This document shows positions 1 to 8,725 of a stretch of 24,302 nt of DNA, in pieces. Position 1 is the first letter of the stretch; every line of letters begins with the position of its first letter. The position numbers and the translations under genes were made by a program. The notes under the pieces are model-generated. The model was not told the DNA's origin. It did no database searches and saw only the letters and a program-made list of their open reading frames with translations. Source of the DNA: CAYPZL01 sp964415045 (GTDB lineage Bacteria; Planctomycetota; Phycisphaerae; Sedimentisphaerales; Anaerobacaceae); contig CAYPZL010000074.1 in NCBI GenBank assembly GCA_964415045.1, positions 1-24,302 on the forward strand, given 5' to 3'.

Positions 1-46
1 GGCCCCTTTTAGGGGCCTTCCTCATACCACCGGCTATGCCGGTGGT
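1..46. mobile_element. Terminal hairpins of a probable IS200/IS605- or REP-like element (truncated by window edge)
   Basis: Two perfect hairpins stand side by side. The first pairs GGCCCCT (1-7) with AGGGGCC (11-17) around a TTT loop. The second pairs ACCACCGGC (26-34) with GCCGGTGGT (38-46) around a TAT loop. Such subterminal palindromes are characteristic of IS200/IS605 elements and of REP sequences mobilised by related Y1 transposases. Directly after them, the serine hydrolase reading frame becomes recognisable (QSSDWSGTLF), so the element seems to have landed inside that gene. No transposase is visible because the window begins here. A non-mobile REP/BIME unit is the alternative. Confidence 0.5.
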
Positions 47-1145
47 CTTGATTCAGTCCTCCGACTGGTCCGGTACGCTCTTCGATAAACCCGACTGGGC
101 GGACCGTCCCCCGCGAGAGGGAACGCCGGAGCAATGGAAGCGAAGAGAGCGCAAGGAACCGGGAACAAGCTTCAAGTATAATGACGTACGCGTCAACGTG
201 CTCGCCTATGCCCTGCTGCGTCTCTGGAAGCGGCCCCTGCCTGCGATCCTGAAGGAAAAGATCATGGACCCGATAGGCGCGTCCTCGACGTGGCGGTGGC
301 ACGGATATGAAAACTCATGGGTGACGATCGACGGCGTAAGAATGCAGTCCGTCAGCGGCGGCGGGCACCGGGGCGGAGGCATGTTCATAAGCACCCGGGA
401 CCAGGCCAGGTTCGGGTATCTGTTCCTGCGCAACGGGAAATGGAAGGACAAACAACTGATATCCGCAGAATGGATCGAAATGCTTCGCACTCCCTCCGAG
501 GCAAGGCCCAATTACGGTTATATGTGGTGGCTCAATCGCGGCCCGAGACGAGCGCCCCAATGGCCCGACTCCATCTTTACGGCCGTGGGATTCGGCGGCA
601 ACTACGTGGCCGTCGATCAGGAACATGACCTGCTGGTCGCAGTACGATGGCTCGGACCCTCTAAAATGGTTCCGTTCTTTCAGATGATCTTCGATTCCGT
701 GCGTCTTGGCGAGGCGGCGGACGCGGCGGCGGGTTCCGAGACTGCCAGGGCAGAAACGGCCAGAAACTATGGTGACTTTGTGGGAGTGTATGAATTTGAC
801 TTCGAAGGCGAGAAGGCAGTTCTTCAGTTTACCATCAGGAACCAGAAGTTGTGGGCGCACGCGGTTACTGACAATTATCAAGTAGGTGAACTGACGCCGG
901 ACAAGAAACAGCCTAACCTGTTTCGCGGGACGACCGTCCACGGTGAACATTGGGCATTTGAGTTTATCAAAGAGGCGGAAGGAGAACCAGCCCGGTGCAA
1001 GTTCATCGACGAGGATCTCGGGCTCGCGATAGAGACAGAGTGCCATCGCGCGAGAGTTTCTCCCAATCCGTATAACACCAGCTCATCGTTCTGCAAGGAC
1101 AAAGTGGCGCACGGTCTTGACTGTGCGGGGAAATTGGCGGCTTGA
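36..1145 (+). pseudogene. 5'-truncated serine hydrolase, beta-lactamase/transpeptidase superfamily
   Basis: The protein resembles the C-terminal two thirds of class C beta-lactamase-like serine hydrolases (beta-lactamase superfamily, Pfam PF00144), which act as esterases, peptidases or amidases, usually outside the cytoplasm. Recognisable parts are the stretch SDWSGTLFDKPDWADRPP, a Tyr motif in KYNDVRVN (the YxN position), the block SGGGHRGGGMFIS, and the late motif GFGGNYVAVDQEHDL (the KTG/HxG region). The N-terminal part that should carry the SxxK catalytic serine and lysine is absent. The first residues, MPVV, are encoded by the mobile-element hairpin at 26-46, and no good ribosome binding site precedes that ATG. 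The frame is open to the window edge, so a fused start further left cannot be excluded. The end at 1145 overlaps a promoter for the next gene. The family is fairly certain; pseudogene status is inferred from the missing SxxK and the adjacent palindromes. Confidence 0.7.
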
Positions 1146-1170
1146 CCGGACAGGGGGCTCGGAGTATACT
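1142..1170 (+). promoter_or_regulatory. Sigma70-like promoter for the LamG gene
   Basis: TTGACC (1142-1147) and TATACT (1165-1170) are separated by exactly 17 bp. The -35 box overlaps the TGA stop of the serine hydrolase. Transcription would start near 1177 and leave a leader of about 180 nt before the LamG start at 1357. This is the best promoter match in the window, but it is judged by sequence alone. Confidence 0.55.
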
Positions 1171-1356
1171 GGGTCGTAGAGTTGGAAGTGGATTTGGTGG
1201 GTGTATGGCTGAAGGAGGACACACATCCAGTCCGATCAGTCACGTGCCGGCCCGCACCCCGGCACGAGCCGGTCTCGGTGTGCGCCCAACCGATTCACCC
1301 CGCCGGAACGTTCATCGAAGAACATGCCAGCCCGCTTGCCTGAAGGAGGAACGACG
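1171..1356 (+). promoter_or_regulatory. 5' leader of the LamG gene with a GC-rich hairpin and a duplicated SD-like motif
   Basis: The leader contains a perfect 7-bp stem, GTGCCGG (1244-1250) with CCGGCAC (1259-1265) around an 8-nt loop. The string CTGAAGGAGGA occurs twice, once near 1209 without a convincing gene after it, and once at 1340-1350 as the true Shine-Dalgarno for the ATG at 1357. It matches no riboswitch class I recognise. Confidence 0.3.
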
Positions 1357-4164
1357 ATGCGTGCACAAGTGAGCGAACGAATGAGCCTTCTGCTGGTTTC
1401 GGTACTGCTGGTCCTGGCCTCCACGGCCGCGGCCCAGGACCCCTCTCTCGTCCTGTACTTCTCACTCGACGAAGACCCGGGCGACGAAGCCAGAGATCTC
1501 TCCCTGTACGAGAACCATGGTTCCGTGGAGGGCGGGCCCGAGTGGGTCGAGGCAATGTTCGGCGGAGGATTGTTCTTCGACGCGACCGACGACCAGATCG
1601 TCGTGCCAAGCAGCGAGACGCTCGATATCACCGACGAAATTACCCTGATGGCGTGGATCAAGCCCGGGCCGAATCTGACCGCTGACTGGCGGACCATCAT
1701 GGGCAAAGCGCCCACGAGCGTGTTAGGGCAGAACTCCTTTGCCTACGACTTCCGAACCGACCAGAACGGCACGCTGCGGTATTCACTCAATCTCGGCGGC
1801 TGGCAATACGTCCTGGGCCCACAGTTGACTGAGGACACGTGGTACCACGTCGCCGGCACGTACGACGGCGCGGAGCTGATTCTCTACGTGGATGGAGCGC
1901 CGGTCGGAACGACCCAGGCGGCCGGCACGATCGAGGTCGTTGCCGATCCGCTCTGCGTCGGGAACATCGTAAACGCGGCAGGCACGGTGCAGAACGAGTA
2001 TTGGTCCGGCGTCATTGACGAGGTCAGGATCTGGGACCGGGCGCTGAGCGAGAGTGAGGTCGCGGCCAACATGGAGCAGGGAAGGGAAGGCGTTGTCGGA
2101 ACGGTCGTGCAGGCCTACGGGCCGACGCCCAGGGACGGTTCCATGATCGAAGAAACTCTCGTGCTGCTTCAGTGGAGGCCGGGCGATCTCGCCGGCTCGC
2201 ACCGGGTCTACTTCGCAGAGAGTTTTGACGACGTGAACGAAGGGCTGGTCGAGCCGGTGACCGCGACGGAGGAGTCACTGCGGATCGGCTTCGAACCGCC
2301 CTACCCGATGGGCTTGACGCCGGGGCAAACGTACTACTGGCGGGTCGACGAGGTGAACGATGCGCATCCCGAGAGCCCGTGGAAGGGCGTGGTCTGGAGC
2401 TTCTCGCTCCGGCCCGCCGTCGCCTGGAACCCCTCACCGGCCGACGGGACTCCCTTTGTCGACCCCGAGCAGGAACTAAGCTGGGAAATCGGCCTGGCGA
2501 CCCTGTTCCACACGATCTACTTCGGCGAGAGCTTCGATGAGGTCAACGACGCGGTGGCCGGCGGCTGGATGATCGCCGAGGCGGTCCATGCCCCGGGCCC
2601 GCTGACGACCGGTACGACCTACTACTGGCGCGTCGACGAGTTCGACGGAATGACCACACACAAGGGTGACGTCTGGAGCTTCACAACGATCCCCGACGTG
2701 CCGGTCCACGCGGACCCGAATTTCCTGGTTTGGTGGACGTTTGATGAAGGCGCGGGAACGAACGCCGTTGACTGGTCGGGCCACGGCAACCACGGGACCG
2801 TCAGCGGGGCGGCTCAATGGACGCCGGAGGGCTACCACGGCGGCGCCCTGGAGTTCAACCGGGGCGGCAGGGTCATCCGCTCCTTTCCGGAGGAAACATG
2901 GTCCGCCTATACCGTCGCACTCTGGGCCAAGGCGTCCGTGCTGGGACAGGTCCAGTGGTCCAGTGTCTTCAACAACAACAGCACCGGCTCCGATTTTCAG
3001 ATCGATGTCGACGGGACCCAGCCCGGCAGTTACCGGCTCAACGGCGTAGGCGGCAATGAGCTGATGGGCCCGGTGACGACCGACTGGGTACACCTGGCGG
3101 CAAGCTGTGACGGGACCGATACCACCCTCTGGTACAACGGCCGGCAGGCGGGCACCGTGGCTATCGCCAACACGGTATTCGGCCGGTTTGCCGCCGGGAT
3201 CAACCGGGGCAACAACCAGTACTTCGCCGGCTTGATCGACGATGTGCGCGTGTACGACCGGACCCTGAGCGAGGCGGAGATCGCCGAGGTCATGCGGGGC
3301 AATCCGCTGCTGCCGGGAGCCCCCGAGCCCGCTCCGGGCGCGATCGTGGACGTCCGGGACATCACGGCGCTGCGGTGGCTGGCCGGCGATACGGCGGCCT
3401 CGCACGATGTGTACTTCGGGACCGATAGAACTGCCGTGGCGGCGGCCGACAACGACGCGGCCGAGTTCCGGGGCAACCAGCCGGGCACCAGTTTCCCCCT
3501 AGCCGGCTTGGTCGAGTTCGGCGGCGGCGACTACTTCTGGCGCATCGACGAGGTCGAGGCCGACGGCACCGTGCAGACCGGCTACGTCTGGAAGTTCACG
3601 GTGCCCGATTATCTCGTCGTGGATGACTTCGAGGGCTACAACAACGAGGTCGGCTCCCGCGTCTTCGAGAAATGGATCGACGGCATCGGCTTCACGCTGC
3701 CGGAACCGGGCCATCCGGGCAACGGCACGGGAGCGGCGGTCGGCCACGACATCTGGAGTGTGAACAGCCCCTATCTCGACGGCAACATCATGGAGACCGC
3801 CAACGTTCACGCTGGCGGCCAGGCCATGCCGCTCTACTACGACAACACGTTCGCCCCCGCCGTTTCCGAGGCGGATCGCACCTTCACGCCGGGTCAGAAC
3901 TGGACTCTCGAGGGCACGACCCTCGTGGTACACTTCCGCGGCGAAGCCGAGAACACGGGCGATTTATACGTCAAGATCAACGGCATCAAAGTCCCCTACG
4001 GCGGCGACCCGGGTGACATTGCCGCCGGCGACTGGATTGCCTGGGAGATCGACCTTGCCTCGGTCGGCGCGAACGTGGCCAATGTCACGACACTGACCAT
4101 CGGCATCGAAGGCGGCCAGACGGGCCTGGTGTACATCGATGACATCATCCTGACCCGGCCATGA
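1357..4164 (+). CDS. Secreted modular LamG-domain protein
   Basis: This is a 935-aa exported protein with no catalytic domain I can recognise. It is probably a glycan-binding or surface-attachment protein. Order of parts: signal peptide at residues 1-26 (cleavage near TAAA-QD); LamG/concanavalin-A-like domain about 27-245 (start VLYFSLDE, end LSESEVAANM); two fibronectin-like beta modules about 250-450, each ending in TYYWRVDE then VWSF; a second LamG about 455-650 (WWTFDEGAG, DVRVYDRTLSEAEI); a third, shorter module with YFWRIDE; and a C-terminal beta-domain about 753-935 beginning VVDDFEGYN and ending YIDDIILTRP. The last domain recurs in secreted Phycisphaerae proteins. The start at 1357 is preferred over the upstream in-frame ATG at 1324 because AGGAGG lies 7 nt before it and the signal peptide then begins directly. 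The gene is monocistronic, with its own promoter at 1142-1170. Domain identity is firm; ligand unknown. Confidence 0.85.
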   Translation: MRAQVSERMSLLLVSVLLVLASTAAAQDPSLVLYFSLDEDPGDEARDLSLYENHGSVEGGPEWVEAMFGGGLFFDATDDQIVVPSSETLDITDEITLMAWIKPGPNLTADWRTIMGKAPTSVLGQNSFAYDFRTDQNGTLRYSLNLGGWQYVLGPQLTEDTWYHVAGTYDGAELILYVDGAPVGTTQAAGTIEVVADPLCVGNIVNAAGTVQNEYWSGVIDEVRIWDRALSESEVAANMEQGREGVVGTVVQAYGPTPRDGSMIEETLVLLQWRPGDLAGSHRVYFAESFDDVNEGLVEPVTATEESLRIGFEPPYPMGLTPGQTYYWRVDEVNDAHPESPWKGVVWSFSLRPAVAWNPSPADGTPFVDPEQELSWEIGLATLFHTIYFGESFDEVNDAVAGGWMIAEAVHAPGPLTTGTTYYWRVDEFDGMTTHKGDVWSFTTIPDVPVHADPNFLVWWTFDEGAGTNAVDWSGHGNHGTVSGAAQWTPEGYHGGALEFNRGGRVIRSFPEETWSAYTVALWAKASVLGQVQWSSVFNNNSTGSDFQIDVDGTQPGSYRLNGVGGNELMGPVTTDWVHLAASCDGTDTTLWYNGRQAGTVAIANTVFGRFAAGINRGNNQYFAGLIDDVRVYDRTLSEAEIAEVMRGNPLLPGAPEPAPGAIVDVRDITALRWLAGDTAASHDVYFGTDRTAVAAADNDAAEFRGNQPGTSFPLAGLVEFGGGDYFWRIDEVEADGTVQTGYVWKFTVPDYLVVDDFEGYNNEVGSRVFEKWIDGIGFTLPEPGHPGNGTGAAVGHDIWSVNSPYLDGNIMETANVHAGGQAMPLYYDNTFAPAVSEADRTFTPGQNWTLEGTTLVVHFRGEAENTGDLYVKINGIKVPYGGDPGDIAAGDWIAWEIDLASVGANVANVTTLTIGIEGGQTGLVYIDDIILTRP

Positions 4165-4170
4165 CCTGAT

Positions 4171-4263
4171 ACGGATTAGGAATACTCCTGGCGCGATGGG
4201 ACTCTGTCATCCTGAGCCGCAGGCGAAGGATGACAGACCGCGCAGAGATCAATCCGAATCCGT
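4171..4263. terminator. Structured palindromic spacer between convergent genes, possible bidirectional terminator or repeat
   Basis: The core is an 11-bp perfect stem, TCTGTCATCCT (4203-4213) with AGGATGACAGA (4227-4237). It continues after a tandem GA/GA mismatch with GCC/GGC around a GCA loop. An outer arm pairs ACGGATTaGGA (4171-4181) with TCCgAATCCGT (4253-4263). No U-tract follows on either strand, so intrinsic termination is unproven. The location between two converging transcripts fits a bidirectional terminator. The inner hairpin also resembles a short repeat dispersed in some bacterial genomes. Confidence 0.4.
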
Positions 4264-4357
4264 GTGAAACGGTTGAATCATGCCCTCGAGGGCCGTGTGA
4301 CAGTGACGTCAGAAAAGGTCGGCGGCAGGAGATTGCCCGCGCGCGGGCCGGCGTCAC

Positions 4358-5917
4358 TTACTTGACGTTCGGAGGACGTGTCTGCTGGAGCAGCTCGACC
4401 GGATAGGCGACCTTCCGGCCGGTTGCCTTGTCGATCGGCAAGCGCGCTCTCGTTTCGCGCAGGAAATCCGAGAGGAGCCCGGCCATCTCCCGCAGCTTCT
4501 CGGGCTCCTCGGCCGAGAGATCGTTCTGCTCGCTGATATCTTCTTTCAGATTGAACAATTCGAGCCTGGCGTCGGCGTGATGACAGATCAGTTTCCAGTC
4601 GCCTTTGCGTACGGAACTGTACGGCGGTTGATCGTAGGTATGGGGGAAGTGCCAGAATATGGCGCGATCGTTTTTGGGATGCCCGGATTCCTCCTTTAGC
4701 AGAGGGACGAAGCTGACGCCGTCAATCGTCCCTCCGATCTGGCGAACGCCTTTGACGCCGGCCATCTCCAGGAACGACGGGAAGATATCTTCGATGATGA
4801 CGTAGTCGTCGCACACCGAGCCCGGCGGCGTCACGCCCGGCCATTTCACCATCATGGGCACGCGCGTCCCGCCCTCGTACGGCGTCAGCTTGTGTCCGCG
4901 CAGAGGCACGTTGCGGGCGGCCTGGCTGGGCTGGCCGTTGTCGGACATGAAAACGACAATCGTGTCACGCTCGATGCCAAGACGCCTGACGTTGGCCATG
5001 ATGTCACCGAGGGACTTGTCCATGCCCTCGATCATCGAGGCGTACGTCGCATGGAACTTGTTCAGTCCCGCGCCGGCGTACTTCTCGTAGAAACGATCGT
5101 CCTTCTCCCAGGGGGCGTGAATGGCGTAATGCGACATGTACAGATAGAACGGCCGGCCGTCGGCGACGGCGCGATTGACCGCCTCGTTGGCCTCGATCGT
5201 CAGGACCTCGGTGAGATTCACGTCCTGGCCGTGGTATTTCTCCAGGCCGGGGACGTCCCAGATGCGGTCGCCCTTGCGCCACGCGGCGCTGAAGTTGTTT
5301 TTGCCGTGGTAGCTGCCGGGTCCGCCGGCGGCGTGGCCGGCAATGTTGACGTCGAAGCCCAGATTCCGCGGATCCTCGCCCGGCGTTCCCTTCGCTCCGA
5401 AGTGGGCCTTGCCCACGTGTATGGTTCGATAGCCGGCCTGCCTCAGCAGCATGGGCAAGGTCACGGCATGAACCGTTCGCTCGACGCCGGGCACGGGACT
5501 GAGCCCGTTGACGTTCCATTGCGGCGGCTGCACCTTCGGGTGCTTCCAGTCGGGCGATTTGTCCTTTCTGAGCGTCCAGTTGGTCACCCCATGCCGGGCG
5601 GCGTTCAGTCCCGTCATCAGACTGATCCGGGACGGCGAACAAACGGCGCAGGCATAGGCCTGCGTGAACTTCATCCCCTCATCGGCCAGCCGCTCCATGT
5701 GAGGCGTATGATAGCGCTTGTTCAGTTCGGTCACATCCTTGTAAAACGGCTCGGACGTGTCCTGCCATCCCATGTCGTCGATGAAGAAAAAAATGATGTT
5801 GGGCCTGCTCCGCTGATCCGCTTGGCCGGACTTCGTCAGCCAGCCGACGGCACCGGCGCCGGCCAGCACACAGGCGCGTTTGAGGAACTCTCTTCGTGCG
5901 AGCATTTGTCTCTCCAT
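4358..5917 (-). CDS. Type I (formylglycine) sulfatase, Tat-type signal
   Basis: This is a family S1 sulfatase that would hydrolyse sulfate esters from a glycan outside the cytoplasm. Numbering from MERQ: twin-arginine signal RREFLKR at 8-14 with a hydrophobic stretch to about 27; metal-binding DD at 47-48 (FFFIDDMGW); the sulfatase signature C93-S-P-S-R97, whose Cys becomes formylglycine; GKAHFG with K170 and H172; H267 in SHYAIHAPW; and the DN pair 326-327 in FMSDNGQ. All expected catalytic positions are present and the length (519 aa) is normal. A second Met (position 5905, MLARREF) has GGAG 6 nt upstream and could be the real start. It is the last gene of the minus-strand operon, 27 nt after the GH95-like gene, which links desulfation to fucose removal. 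No maturase is nearby. The substrate (sulfo-fucose, sulfo-GlcNAc or sulfo-galactose) cannot be read from sequence. Confidence 0.93.
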   Translation of the reverse strand: MERQMLARREFLKRACVLAGAGAVGWLTKSGQADQRSRPNIIFFFIDDMGWQDTSEPFYKDVTELNKRYHTPHMERLADEGMKFTQAYACAVCSPSRISLMTGLNAARHGVTNWTLRKDKSPDWKHPKVQPPQWNVNGLSPVPGVERTVHAVTLPMLLRQAGYRTIHVGKAHFGAKGTPGEDPRNLGFDVNIAGHAAGGPGSYHGKNNFSAAWRKGDRIWDVPGLEKYHGQDVNLTEVLTIEANEAVNRAVADGRPFYLYMSHYAIHAPWEKDDRFYEKYAGAGLNKFHATYASMIEGMDKSLGDIMANVRRLGIERDTIVVFMSDNGQPSQAARNVPLRGHKLTPYEGGTRVPMMVKWPGVTPPGSVCDDYVIIEDIFPSFLEMAGVKGVRQIGGTIDGVSFVPLLKEESGHPKNDRAIFWHFPHTYDQPPYSSVRKGDWKLICHHADARLELFNLKEDISEQNDLSAEEPEKLREMAGLLSDFLRETRARLPIDKATGRKVAYPVELLQQTRPPNVK

Positions 5918-5944
5918 TCTCAGAAACCTTCACCCCGCCGTGGT

Positions 5945-8662
5945 TCACCGCACTTTCACGTCCGCCTCGAAAATCAAGCGGTCCCCCGGACGGGTAGAGA
6001 CTTGCACGACACCCCGGGCATCCAGTGTAAGGGGCCGAAGCGACACCTCTGCGGGAGAACGAACGGCGATCTTGGTCCACGGACTGACCAGCCGCAACGG
6101 CCCTCCGGACGTGGACTCCGCCTCGACCGAATCGATCTTGCCGTCGGCGAAACTCGACGACACCAAGAATCCGCCTTGCGTACGCAGACGCCGGAAACGG
6201 GCCTTCCTCTCCGCGGGCCACGCCGGAAAGACGCGGATCACGTCATCGACACTCTGGACCAGCAGCTCGGACAAGACCATGGAGGCGGCGAACTGTTCCG
6301 TATAGTGGCCGAAGCTGTTGAAGTGATGGCCGAGACGGTTCAGCGTCAACGTGCCGTTGGGTCGGAGCCGGGACTGGACTTCCACCCGCATCCAGTCGAG
6401 CGTCCCGGGCATGTCCAGCCGGGCCCGGGCGACGCCGAGCATCACCATCGAGTTGTTGCCGTTCCATTGGATCGACTCGATCGTACGCGAAAACAGCTCA
6501 CGCCGGCTGGCTGACGACTGCCACGTGACGACGTCGCACGGAAAGACCGGCGTCGTGGGCACCACGATGTTGTAGTTGATCGGCGGCGCGCCCTCGACAT
6601 CGACGACGACGGGCTCCTCGGCCTCGGTGCAGGGATAATCGGGCAGCAAGGCCAGGGCCCGCCTGAAACGCGTCACGAGCTCCGGGTCGCGCTGCAATAT
6701 CGTCGCTCCTTCGATGGCCGCGTTGAAGGTATAGCGTGCCATGGCGATGTCGAACGTGCAATTGCGGTTGCGCTCGAAGTTGGCGGTCCAGCCCCAGTGT
6801 TCGGGCGAAACCGACGGCGCCAGCACAACGCGGCTGCCCTGGCGATCGCACTGGTCGATAAAGTCGGCGTAGAAGACCGCGACGTCGCGAACCGCCGGAT
6901 AGGCCGTGCGTTCCAGGAAATCCCGGTCCGGCTCGTACTTGTAGTGCCACCACAAAGGCTGAACGGTGAATCCCGACACGCCGAGCGTAAGGCCCCATAC
7001 GTGGTGGATGTACTGTCGTCCGACCGGGCTCTTGACCTGCGACGGATCGGGCGGCTCGTAGGCAAACAGTACGTGCGGATAATACGCGCCGCTCATGTCG
7101 AAGATCGTCCGGGCCAGCCACCGGGCCCGCGGGAAGTAGCTGCGGATCAGCCGGTCGTACGGCTCGGCCAGCTCCGGGTGGTTGGCCGCGTAGCAGTGCC
7201 AGAAGGTCTGCTGGATGTTGTAATTCGTGTGGTAGTCACCGTGCCAGGCGGGACTGCCGGTCGTCAGGCTGGCGAACAGGCCCGGGGCCACCACGCCCGG
7301 CTTGCTGACGCAACGCAGGAAATACAGCCCGCGATACCACGTCTGCTCCATCAGCTCGTCGTCGACGTCCAGCCCGCTGGCCGCCCAGAATTCGTTCCAG
7401 ACGGCTTCGTGGCGCCGGATCAACCAGGCTGCGTTCGCCTGTGCCACCGCCCGCGCCTCCTTTACGGCAGCGGCGACCACATCGTCGGATTCCAGAGACG
7501 TCACGATGGTCACCGCCTTGCGCTGCCCGACATCGGCCAGGGCTACGGCGAACTCCATGCCGGGCCAGTCGAGATCGCCGGGGATCGTTTGGTGCAGCCA
7601 GCGGACGCCGTCGGTCTGCCCGGCTTCGGCATCCGGCGTGTCGGCCGTGCGGAATTGCTCGAGACGCGCGGCGACACCCGCGTCGATAAGAAACACGTTC
7701 CGCTGCGCCAGGGCGCGGATCACCGCTCGCGGCGGACCGCCGGAGGCGCCGTCGATCTCCGCGACCGCCCGGCGAAGGTCCAGCCGTGCTCGTGTGGTCG
7801 GCAGCGACGGCACATTCAACTTCACGGGAAACGTTCCCTTGCGACCCTCGAATTGCAGCTTCTCGAATCGGTTCTCCGCCCGCTTGCCGTCAAGAGTGAT
7901 CGTGTACAGGATCACGCTGCCCGCTTCCCTCCCGGCCGGAAGCGGGAAAAGACGCGTCTGCATTTCAACCGGGCTCGCCTGCCACTTCGTGGCAAAGACG
8001 ACGCTGCCGCCGGCGTCCATCACATCCACGTAATACTGCGCGTTGGCCGAGCCGGAAAGAGTCAGACGCATCGTGTGATAGTCGTCGGTCGAGAACTCGA
8101 CCGGCTCGCACCGCCAGCCGTTCGAGGCGCCCGCGTTGCCTTCGATGCTCATGACGGCGGCGCCTGAGCGCGACTCCCAGCCGTTATGCCTGCCCTGGGC
8201 CCGGATGTTGCGCCAGTGCGGTTGTTCGGGCCGCGTTCCCAGGATCAGCCGGGCGCAGGCCCGGGGGCACGGATAGGGATGCGCGTGGTAGCTGTCCGGC
8301 CCTTCCCAGGTCGAGCCCTCCGGCAGAATCAGCCCGCGATTGGGCCAGGTGCCCCGGCCCAGCTCCTTGATGCGCGCGAGCGTGGGCAGCGGCGGATCGA
8401 GCGCCGTGTCGAGGCGCGCATCCCACACGTCGTTCTTGGTGAGCACGAACTCGACATTGCCCGAGTCCGTATACACCAGCGCGTTGATGTCACCGTTGCC
8501 GATGAGCAACGCATACTTCAGGGCGTCGTCGAGCCTCTCGACCGAGATCGACGCTTCGTCCAGCGCCTCGACGAACGGAATCGTCTCCGCCGCCGAAACT
8601 ACCATCGGCACAACCGCCAGAATAAAAACCATTGTGAGAACAAACATTCGTTGTCTGGCCAT
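5945..8662 (-). CDS. GH95-like glycoside hydrolase (alpha-L-fucosidase/galactosidase family), secreted
   Basis: This 905-aa protein has a signal peptide (residues 1-24, ending VVSAA), an N-terminal beta-rich domain opening with LLIGNGDINALVYT and TKNDVWDAR, and an (alpha/alpha)6-barrel from about 405. GH95 enzymes are inverting alpha-1,2-L-fucosidases or L-galactosidases. By eye, the family's paired Asn fall at N480 and N482 (HTNYNIQ) and the general acid at E621 (APSVSPEHWG). The usual QIDGNFG motif with the Asp that activates the Asn base is replaced by HYTEQFAAS (786-794), so Thr788 sits where Asp is expected, with Glu789 beside it. The start at 8662 (MARQRMF) is chosen over 8683 because GGGAG lies 5 nt before it and the signal peptide fits. 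Gaps are 27 nt to the sulfatase and 63 nt from the preceding fucosidase gene. Family-level confidence is good; linkage specificity is open. Confidence 0.8.
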   Translation of the reverse strand: MARQRMFVLTMVFILAVVPMVVSAAETIPFVEALDEASISVERLDDALKYALLIGNGDINALVYTDSGNVEFVLTKNDVWDARLDTALDPPLPTLARIKELGRGTWPNRGLILPEGSTWEGPDSYHAHPYPCPRACARLILGTRPEQPHWRNIRAQGRHNGWESRSGAAVMSIEGNAGASNGWRCEPVEFSTDDYHTMRLTLSGSANAQYYVDVMDAGGSVVFATKWQASPVEMQTRLFPLPAGREAGSVILYTITLDGKRAENRFEKLQFEGRKGTFPVKLNVPSLPTTRARLDLRRAVAEIDGASGGPPRAVIRALAQRNVFLIDAGVAARLEQFRTADTPDAEAGQTDGVRWLHQTIPGDLDWPGMEFAVALADVGQRKAVTIVTSLESDDVVAAAVKEARAVAQANAAWLIRRHEAVWNEFWAASGLDVDDELMEQTWYRGLYFLRCVSKPGVVAPGLFASLTTGSPAWHGDYHTNYNIQQTFWHCYAANHPELAEPYDRLIRSYFPRARWLARTIFDMSGAYYPHVLFAYEPPDPSQVKSPVGRQYIHHVWGLTLGVSGFTVQPLWWHYKYEPDRDFLERTAYPAVRDVAVFYADFIDQCDRQGSRVVLAPSVSPEHWGWTANFERNRNCTFDIAMARYTFNAAIEGATILQRDPELVTRFRRALALLPDYPCTEAEEPVVVDVEGAPPINYNIVVPTTPVFPCDVVTWQSSASRRELFSRTIESIQWNGNNSMVMLGVARARLDMPGTLDWMRVEVQSRLRPNGTLTLNRLGHHFNSFGHYTEQFAASMVLSELLVQSVDDVIRVFPAWPAERKARFRRLRTQGGFLVSSSFADGKIDSVEAESTSGGPLRLVSPWTKIAVRSPAEVSLRPLTLDARGVVQVSTRPGDRLIFEADVKVR

Positions 8663-8725
8663 CAGGTCTCCCTTCTTCCCCATAACTGTCCTGGTGCCTT
8701 TCCCGTATCGAACGAATTGAGCCGG

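Noticed and set aside
1142..1372. Small plus-strand frame with an ATG at 1206
   Set aside because: It overlaps the promoter and leader of the LamG gene, has no Shine-Dalgarno at the right distance and an Arg/Pro-rich composition typical of GC-rich spacer.
4892..6514. Plus-strand open frame of 540 codons
   Set aside because: It is antisense to the sulfatase and GH95-like genes, crosses their boundary and shows no protein family features.
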